Source of the DNA: Firmicutes bacterium UBA5500
GTDB lineage: Bacteria; Bacillota; UBA994; UBA5500
Direction of reading: 5' to 3'
Length of the DNA: 11,421 nucleotides
NCBI GenBank assembly: GCA_002427055.1
Contig: DIPA01000096.1
Location: 72,617-84,037 of the forward strand
Position numbers and translations under genes: made by a program. Shown in pieces: positions 6,116 to 11,421 of the stretch (position 1 is its first letter; each line of letters starts with the position of its first letter). The notes under the pieces were generated by a model. The model did not search any database and had not been told where the DNA came from. It was given only the letters and a program-made list of their open reading frames with translations.

Positions 6116-7097
6116 AGAGGTCGAGGTTGTGGCAGGCCACGAAGTGTCCTGGGCGGATCTCTCTGAAAGAGGGATCTTTTTGGCTGCAGATCGGCAGAGC
6201 CCGCGGGCAACGGGTGTGGAAGCGACATCCGCCAGGTGGATTAACCGGGCTGGGTACGTCGCCCTGCAGTATAATATGCTCTTTCTTGCGCTGTGGGTCG
6301 GGCTGCGGGATGGCCGAAAGTAGCGCCTTAGTATAAGGGTGTAAGGGAGTTTGGTACAAGTTGTTACCGGTTGTCAGCTCAACAATTTTCCCTAGATACA
6401 TGACGGCAACCCGATCAGAGATATGTTTAACTACCGATAGGTTATGGGCAATAAACAGGTAAGTTAACCCGAATTCTTTTTGCAGATCTTCCAGCAGGTT
6501 AAGTACCTGTGACTGAATGGATACGTCGAGAGCTGAGACCGGCTCATCGCAGACTATCAGCTGAGGTCGCAGAGCTAGTGCGCGGGCGATGCCTATGCGC
6601 TGTCGCTGCCCGCCGCTAAACTCGTGGGGGTAACGGCGATAATGATAGGGAGCCAGCCCAACAACATCTAGCAGCTTTTGCGCTCGTTTCTGCCGCTCAT
6701 TGCGAGAGCAGATGTTATGCACAAGCAAGGGCTCAGCTATTATTTCTCCCACGGTCATGCGTGGGTTAAGCGATGAGTAGGGGTCTTGGAAGATCAACTG
6801 CATCTTCTGACGCAAAGGGCGTAGTTGCTTAGGCCTCAGCTGTAGGATGTTTTGGCCTTCAAAAAGCACTTCGCCGGAAGTTGCCGGCTGTAAGCAGAGG
6901 ATTGTTTTAGCCAGAGTTGTTTTGCCACAGCCACTTTCTCCGACAAGCCCTAGCGTTTCACCACGATGTACTTTGAAACTAACGTCATCTACAGCATGCA
7001 CATAGGCGCTAGTGCCCCGACTGAGGAAACTACTGCGCTGAAGATGGTGTTTAACGAGGTTGTTCACCTCAAGCAGCACTTCATTAGTAGCGACCAT
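6114..7097 (-). CDS. Oligopeptide/dipeptide ABC importer ATPase, OppF/DppF-type
   Basis: A 327-residue ATPase that, with its partner encoded just upstream, should power peptide import at the inner face of the membrane. Walker A GESGCGKT (53-60), Q104, signature FSGGQ (160-164), Walker B ending D184-E185 (CDEPVSALD) and H218 are all present. The C-terminal peptide-transporter extension contains four cysteines, C291, C297, C304 and C322, in the pattern known to hold an iron-sulfur cluster in some members of the family. The start codon shares one base with the stop of the preceding gene (TGATG), and AAGGAGGT lies 9 nt before it, so the pair is translationally coupled. The stop codon lies at the edge of the 38-bp repeat and no clear minus-strand terminator follows. 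Family assignment is secure; whether the cargo is dipeptides, oligopeptides, nickel or another solute of this class is not visible. Confidence 0.93.
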   Translation of the reverse strand: MVATNEVLLEVNNLVKHHLQRSSFLSRGTSAYVHAVDDVSFKVHRGETLGLVGESGCGKTTLAKTILCLQPATSGEVLFEGQNILQLRPKQLRPLRQKMQLIFQDPYSSLNPRMTVGEIIAEPLLVHNICSRNERQKRAQKLLDVVGLAPYHYRRYPHEFSGGQRQRIGIARALALRPQLIVCDEPVSALDVSIQSQVLNLLEDLQKEFGLTYLFIAHNLSVVKHISDRVAVMYLGKIVELTTGNNLYQTPLHPYTKALLSAIPQPDPQRKKEHIILQGDVPSPVNPPGGCRFHTRCPRALPICSQKDPSFREIRPGHFVACHNLDL

Positions 7098-8101
7098 CAG
7101 GCCTGCACCTCCTTCAATTCAGGCAGTAATGGGTACCAGCAGGCCACGCGTCGTCCCGGTTCAGACGTAGGAGTCAGCTCCGGTTCCTGGATAAAGCACT
7201 TCTCTTGGGCGTAAGCACAGCGAGGGGCAAAGCGGCACCCCTTCGGTAATTCCAGTAAATTGGGCACTGTACCGGCAATTTGATGTAGGCGTTCCGGCCT
7301 TTCATCTAGGCGTGGAATAGACGCCAGTAATCCCATAGTGTAGGGATGCGATGGGGTGCTAAATAACTGGTAAACGTCGGCTTCTTCGACGATACGGCCA
7401 GCGTACATTACCAATACACGTGATGCCATTTCCGCAACCACGCCAAGATCGTGGGTGATAAGTAAGATCGCCATCTTTAACTCATGCCGTAATCTGCGCA
7501 GCAGATCGAGTATCTGTGCCTGAATTGTCACATCAAGAGCTGTGGTTGGTTCGTCGGCGATAAGTAGGCTTGGGTTGCAGGCCAAAGCCATAGCGATCAT
7601 CACGCGCTGGCGCATACCGCCAGATAGATGATGGGGGTAGGCTGCCAGCCTTTTCTCAGGTTCCGGAATACCAACTAAATGCAGTAGTCTAACTGCTTGA
7701 GCCTCTGCGTCCGACTTTGCCAGATTGCGGTGCTTAAGTAAAGGTTCGCAAAGCTGCATGCCAATGGTGAAAACAGGGTTGAGGCTGGTCATCGGCTCCT
7801 GAAAAATCATGCCTATCTTGTTGCCACGCACGTTTTCCATTTCCTTTTTGCTGAGTTTTAGCAAATCCTGCCCCTCGAAGTAAACCGTGCCTGCCTCTAT
7901 GGCCCCGGGAGGGCTAGGAATTAAGCGCATGACAGATAGAGCAGTCTGTGTTTTGCCACAGCCACTTTCGCCTACCATGGCCACCGTTTCTCCGATTCCA
8001 ACTTGAAAACTCACTCGATCAACGGGCGTAACACAGCCTTCGCTGGTATAGAAGCTAGTGCGGAGACCTTGAACGTCAAGCAACAGTTCTTTACTTTGCA
8101 T
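7097..8101 (-). CDS. Oligopeptide/dipeptide ABC importer ATPase, OppD/DppD-type
   Basis: A 334-residue ATPase and partner of the OppF-type protein. Walker A GESGCGKT (44-51), Q101 within [11 protein letters not shown], signature LSGGM (159-163), Walker B ending D183-E184 (ADEPTTALD) and H217 are intact. The C-terminal extension has C289, C295, C302 and C321, with spacing x5, x6, x18, very near the cluster-binding cysteines reported for a Thermoanaerobacter DppD. The EPMTSLNP stretch and the GCRFAPRC motif are typical of the OppD/DppD type. The start ATG is 18 nt after the stop of the second permease gene; its ribosome binding site is poor, a G-run followed by TAAGAAGAA, so expression may rely on read-through by ribosomes from upstream. 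It overlaps the next gene by one base. Confidence 0.93.
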   Translation of the reverse strand: MQSKELLLDVQGLRTSFYTSEGCVTPVDRVSFQVGIGETVAMVGESGCGKTQTALSVMRLIPSPPGAIEAGTVYFEGQDLLKLSKKEMENVRGNKIGMIFQEPMTSLNPVFTIGMQLCEPLLKHRNLAKSDAEAQAVRLLHLVGIPEPEKRLAAYPHHLSGGMRQRVMIAMALACNPSLLIADEPTTALDVTIQAQILDLLRRLRHELKMAILLITHDLGVVAEMASRVLVMYAGRIVEEADVYQLFSTPSHPYTMGLLASIPRLDERPERLHQIAGTVPNLLELPKGCRFAPRCAYAQEKCFIQEPELTPTSEPGRRVACWYPLLPELKEVQA

Positions 8102-8119
8102 TTCTTCTTACCCCCCCGC

Positions 8120-9019
8120 CTATTGCTTGAGGCGCGGATCTAAAGCATCGCGCAAGCCGTCGCCGATGAAGTTAAAGCAGAGTACTGTAATGAAAATGAA
8201 AAGCCCGGGCGCCATAGTAATCCAGGGTGCGTAGCGCAAAAAGTTCCGTCCTCGGTTGAGGATGTTGCCCCAGCTAGGGAAGGGTTCTTGTACTCCTAGA
8301 CCCAAGAAACTAAGCCCTGATTCTGACAAAATAGCTCCTCCTATGCGGAGGGATGTGCTAACGATGATGGGTGCCATGGCATTCGGTAAGATGTGCCGGA
8401 AGATAATGCGGCGATCGCTGGCCCCAATGGCCCGAGCAGCCTCAGTGAAATCTTGTTCGCGCAGCGAGAGAAACTCGGCCCGCACCATACGTGCCAGGCC
8501 CGGCCAAGAAGTAAGGCCGATGACAATCATGATGTTGAAGATGCTACGCGGCAAGAGGCTGACAACGGTAATTAGCAAGAAGAAGGTGGGGAAGGCCATG
8601 AATATCTCTGTAATGCGCATCAGAATGTCATCGATGACTCCACCAAAATAACCGGCCAGCGCTCCGACGATAGTCCCCACGAGTACTGCAAAGCCGGCTG
8701 CCACAAAACCAACGCTTAAGCTAATGCGGGCCCCATGTAAGATGCGGCTGTAAATATCGCGTCCGACATCATCAGTTCCAAACCAATGCTCGCTAGAGGG
8801 AGCTTGTAATCTAATCTCCGGTTCGACAGCACGGTAATCATGCGTAGACAAGAGGGGGGCAAAAATAGCAATTAGATAGAGGCAACCTAGGACAATCAGG
8901 CTAGCTACAGCCAACTTGTGTCGCTTGAACCTGCGCCAGACCATCTGCAGGTAGGTAGCCTCGTTGCGCGGGCTGACTGTTTGGGTTAGTTTAGGATTTG
9001 TATCAATTCTTGTGCTCAT
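8120..9019 (-). CDS. Oligopeptide/dipeptide ABC importer permease, OppC/DppC-type
   Basis: A 299-residue membrane protein, one half of the transport channel. A cytoplasmic N-terminal stretch (RRFKRHKLA at 29-37) leads into the first membrane helix at about 38-57. The HWFGTDDVGRDIYSRIL segment (78-94) is a hallmark of this permease type. Further helices lie near 102-124, 140-157, 160-175, 215-233 and 267-287. The EAA loop that docks on the ATPases is EAARAIGASDRRIIFRHILP (193-212), complete with its conserved glycine. The start ATG has AGGAGG 7 nt before it, and that motif overlaps the stop codon of the first permease gene 11 nt away, so coupling is likely. Confidence 0.94.
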   Translation of the reverse strand: MSTRIDTNPKLTQTVSPRNEATYLQMVWRRFKRHKLAVASLIVLGCLYLIAIFAPLLSTHDYRAVEPEIRLQAPSSEHWFGTDDVGRDIYSRILHGARISLSVGFVAAGFAVLVGTIVGALAGYFGGVIDDILMRITEIFMAFPTFFLLITVVSLLPRSIFNIMIVIGLTSWPGLARMVRAEFLSLREQDFTEAARAIGASDRRIIFRHILPNAMAPIIVSTSLRIGGAILSESGLSFLGLGVQEPFPSWGNILNRGRNFLRYAPWITMAPGLFIFITVLCFNFIGDGLRDALDPRLKQ

Positions 9020-9030
9020 TTTTTACCCTC

Positions 9031-10002
9031 CTAGTCATAGCGAATACGTGGGTCGACAGCGACATAGAGTAGGTCGGCTAAGAAAGTCCCTATAACTGTC
9101 AACGTGGCGCCAATTGTGTTAAAAGCCATTATTACCATGTAATCGCGCTGCCCGATGGCACGCATAGCTACTAACCCTAAGCCAGGCCAAGAGAAAATGA
9201 CCTCCAGAATAAATGATCCCGAAAAAAGAATAGGTAGCTCAAAACCGAGTAAGGTGACGATAGGCAGTAGGGCATTGCGTAAGGCGTGCTTAAAGTTAAC
9301 GGTGTGTTCGGACATCCCTTTGGCACGGGCAGTACGCACGTAGTCTTGTCGGATTACTTCCAGCATACTAGAGCGCATATAGCGAGCTAAGCCTGCGATG
9401 CTTGTGAAAATCATGACTGAGGCAGGCAGGATTAAATAACGCAAGCGATCAATTACTACTTCAAGAAAAGGTGTCGTATGAACATTTACTCCATATGTAG
9501 CTAAGCCGCTAGTGCGTAGCCAGGGAACAGGAATGGCTACAAAATAGATAAGCAACATAGCCAGCCAGAAGGTAGGCATAGCCTGACCGATAAAAGCGAA
9601 CAGGGTTACAGCATGATCGACCCATGAGTATTGTTTCAGCGCTGAGATTACTCCTATTGGGATCGCCAGCAAGTAAATGACAATGGCTACAACTAAGTTC
9701 AGGTAAAGAGTATAGGGTAGGCGATCGAGTATCATTTTTAGCACTGGTTCTCCACTGATGAATGAACGACCGAAATCGCCTCGAATGACCAACCCGAGCC
9801 ACTTGAAGTATTGCACGTAAATCGGCTTGTCCAAGCCATAAATATGAGCAATACGGTCTTTTTCGCTTTGAGGGGCATTTCTCTCAACAAGTAAATCTAC
9901 GGGAGAGCCTGGTGCAATGTGCATGATAGAAAATGAAACCAGGGAAATGCCAACCAAGATGATCAGCATCTGCAACAAGCGGCGCCTTAGGTAACGTAAC
10001 AC
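9031..10002 (-). CDS. Oligopeptide/dipeptide ABC importer permease, OppB/DppB-type
   Basis: A 323-residue membrane protein and partner of the OppC-type permease. It begins MLRYLRRRLLQML, the usual start of this family, with the first helix at about 9-30 followed by HIAPGSPVD. The segment IYGLDKPIYVQYFKWL (54-69) and GDFGRSF (75-81) are typical of the family. The EAA loop is at about 222-247 (VRTARAKG, then FKHALRNALLP). The start is GTG 10002, with AAAGGAGG 6 nt upstream; the longer frame back to 10056 would add a non-family tail and would run into the intercistronic hairpin. The preceding binding-protein gene ends 105 nt upstream, the longest gap in the operon. Confidence 0.93.
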   Translation of the reverse strand: MLRYLRRRLLQMLIILVGISLVSFSIMHIAPGSPVDLLVERNAPQSEKDRIAHIYGLDKPIYVQYFKWLGLVIRGDFGRSFISGEPVLKMILDRLPYTLYLNLVVAIVIYLLAIPIGVISALKQYSWVDHAVTLFAFIGQAMPTFWLAMLLIYFVAIPVPWLRTSGLATYGVNVHTTPFLEVVIDRLRYLILPASVMIFTSIAGLARYMRSSMLEVIRQDYVRTARAKGMSEHTVNFKHALRNALLPIVTLLGFELPILFSGSFILEVIFSWPGLGLVAMRAIGQRDYMVIMAFNTIGATLTVIGTFLADLLYVAVDPRIRYD

Positions 10003-10029
10003 ACCAATCCTCCTTTCAGTTAGGCAATA

Positions 10030-10062
10030 GCAAGAATGGGAGGAGGCTCCCCCCATTCTTGC
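10030..10062 (-). promoter_or_regulatory. Intercistronic hairpin between binding-protein and permease genes
   Basis: An 11-bp perfect stem (GCAAGAATGGG with CCCATTCTTGC) extended by four inner pairs, one of them G-U, closes a 3-nt loop. No T-run follows on the minus strand, so it is not a standard terminator. Hairpins at this place often protect the abundant binding-protein mRNA and lower expression of the downstream genes; that role is inferred here. Confidence 0.65.
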
Positions 10063-10107
10063 TTTGTTGAGTAACGCAGCAAACCTAATTACCTTGCCGC
10101 GGTTAGC

Positions 10108-11421
10108 CTATTTGCCTTCTTCTATATACCAGAGTTCTGGGAAGATTGGACCGATCGGCGACATGACGACGCCCCCGAATTTCTTGTGCATGCCGGTTAC
10201 AAAGTTTTGCGTATAGAGGAAGAGGTTGGGTAAGTCTTCATTAAGCATGGTTTGAACTTCTCCATAGATTTTCTTACGCTCTTCTTGATCCATGGTCACA
10301 CGACCTTGTTCCAAGAGCTCATCCATACGGTCGTTGTAATAGGCGCAGTCATTAAAGCCTTGTAGTAAGCCTTCTTCGTCATACCCTGCGCTTGAGTGCC
10401 AGAACAAGTAGCAGTCTGGGTCAAGCCCGAGGCTCCAAGCAAGCATGTAGGCTTCAAATTTCCCAGCGTCCAGATACTTCTCAACCAAGACGCTCCACTC
10501 GTAGTACTCGACCTTAACATCGACGCCAATCTCTTTCCATTGTTCCTGTGTCACGGCCAGCACCGCTTCATACTGAGTGTTGCCACTAGCAGTGACTAGG
10601 GTAAAGCTGAGAGGTTTGCCATCTTTCAGGCGAATTCCGTCACTACCGACTTTATCCCAGCCGGCCTCTTCCAGAAGCTGAATAGCTTTCTGTTTGTTAT
10701 AAGCGTAGTTGTTGAGCCCCTCTTTATAGGCCCAAGAAATGGGCGGCATATTGGTGTTGAGTACAGTTGCATAGCCTTGGTAAATGGTGTCAACTATCTT
10801 TTGCCGGTCTAGGCCATAGGCGAGGGCCTGACGTATAGCTTTTTCTCCTAGGATGGGGTGGGTTTGCATTAGGCCGAAGTAGGTGTAACCATTGGCTGGA
10901 AAGTTGTAGAAGTGGTAGTCCGACTCTAATGCAGTTTTCACACGCTCTACATCGTCGGGTGGTATGGATCCCATATAGTCTATCTCGCCAGCTTCAAAAG
11001 CAGATAGCATAACTTGATTATCTTGGTAGAATTTATAACGTACCTGCTGAATCCAAGGCCCCTCGCCCCAGTAGTCTTCATTGGCTACTAAGGCAATGTA
11101 TTGACCTTTAGCCCACTCGCCCCACTTGTAAGGGCCAGTTCCTATGGGCTCCATATTAGCAGGGTGTTCCCTAAGCTTGGCTACTTCGATTTCGCCAAAA
11201 ATGTGCTTAGGGATAATGCCTATGTTTAATTTAGAGAGCAAAGAAGCATCAGGTTTCTTGAGGTGCAGTATTAGGTCCAATTCGCCGGTGATTTCAACAC
11301 TCTCCACTGAACTGAAGTTACTCTTGCGCACGCCGGTGTAATCGGGGTGCATGATGGTATCGTACGTGAATTTCACGTCTTCAGCGGTAAAAGGCTCGCC
11401 ATCGTGCCACTTAACGCCCTC
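10108..11421 (-). CDS. Peptide ABC importer substrate-binding protein, family 5 (5' end outside window)
   Basis: The last 437 residues of an extracytoplasmic solute-binding protein; the frame is open up to 11421, so the signal peptide and about the first hundred residues are missing. The visible sequence opens with EGVKWHDGEPFTAEDVKFTY, the best-known signature of family 5 peptide-binding proteins. Other typical pieces are PIGTGPYKWGEW, EDYWGEGPWIQQVRYKFY, the KAIRQALAYGLDRQKIV helix and KAIQLLEEAGWDKVGSDGI. In the family this protein captures the ligand outside the membrane and delivers it to the two permeases, encoded directly downstream on the same strand. Ligand identity is not readable; relatives carry dipeptides, oligopeptides, nickel chelates or sugars. 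The GTG at 11376 lies inside the protein and is not the start. Confidence 0.93.
   Translation of the reverse strand, partial: EGVKWHDGEPFTAEDVKFTYDTIMHPDYTGVRKSNFSSVESVEITGELDLILHLKKPDASLLSKLNIGIIPKHIFGEIEVAKLREHPANMEPIGTGPYKWGEWAKGQYIALVANEDYWGEGPWIQQVRYKFYQDNQVMLSAFEAGEIDYMGSIPPDDVERVKTALESDYHFYNFPANGYTYFGLMQTHPILGEKAIRQALAYGLDRQKIVDTIYQGYATVLNTNMPPISWAYKEGLNNYAYNKQKAIQLLEEAGWDKVGSDGIRLKDGKPLSFTLVTASGNTQYEAVLAVTQEQWKEIGVDVKVEYYEWSVLVEKYLDAGKFEAYMLAWSLGLDPDCYLFWHSSAGYDEEGLLQGFNDCAYYNDRMDELLEQGRVTMDQEERKKIYGEVQTMLNEDLPNLFLYTQNFVTGMHKKFGGVVMSPIGPIFPELWYIEEGK

Noticed and set aside
6127..8651. Plus-strand open frames over the importer genes (for example 8256-8651)
   Set aside because: They lie opposite well-supported coding sequence, lack ribosome binding sites and resemble no protein I know.
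9997..10056. Longer start for the OppB-type permease
   Set aside because: The extra residues do not look like the family, and GTG 10002 has an ideal ribosome binding site.
1..11421. tRNA genes, rRNA, CRISPR arrays or transposase genes
   Set aside because: I looked for cloverleaf ends, regularly spaced repeats and transposase motifs on both strands and saw none.

Overview
The window looks like a chromosomal segment of a Bacillota (Firmicutes) species, most likely a clostridial or related anaerobe of mid GC content. The grounds are near-perfect AGGAGG-type ribosome binding sites, TTG and GTG starts, an SLH-type cell-surface enzyme, and short GTCCCC-rich interspersed repeats. The assignment is inference; no rRNA or other phylogenetic marker is present.

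Left part, plus strand (1-3692): the 3' part of one ABC exporter half-transporter overlaps by 8 nt a second, complete half-transporter, so the two probably form a heterodimeric exporter. After 68 nt comes a tandem-GNAT acetyltransferase whose C-terminal half closely resembles streptothricin acetyltransferases (SatA/Sat4). A 34-codon reading frame is coupled to it through TGATG and looks like a broken N-terminus, perhaps of a MazG-like pyrophosphohydrolase. Export plus acetylation suggests a drug-defence cassette, but the exporter substrate cannot be read from sequence.

Middle (3693-4131): a 439-bp non-coding gap. It holds a 29-bp left piece of a repeat, then 223 bp with terminal inverted repeats and a long nested fold, then the right piece of the same repeat. 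An uninterrupted 38-bp copy lies at 6078-6115. The arrangement fits an insertion with a 12-bp duplication (11/12 identical) into the repeat. The insert is either a non-autonomous mobile element or a structured RNA; it is the most unusual part of the window.

Plus strand 4132-6076: a secreted, SLH-anchored 5'-nucleotidase/metallophosphoesterase, closed by a strong intrinsic terminator.

Right part, minus strand (11421 down to 6114): a complete order of oligopeptide/dipeptide ABC importer genes: substrate-binding protein (5' end cut by the window edge), two permeases and two ATPases. Genes two to five are tightly packed. A strong hairpin sits in the 105-nt gap between the binding-protein gene and the first permease gene. 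The two transcription units converge at about 6077-6114, where the intact 38-bp repeat ends across the stop codon of the last ATPase gene.
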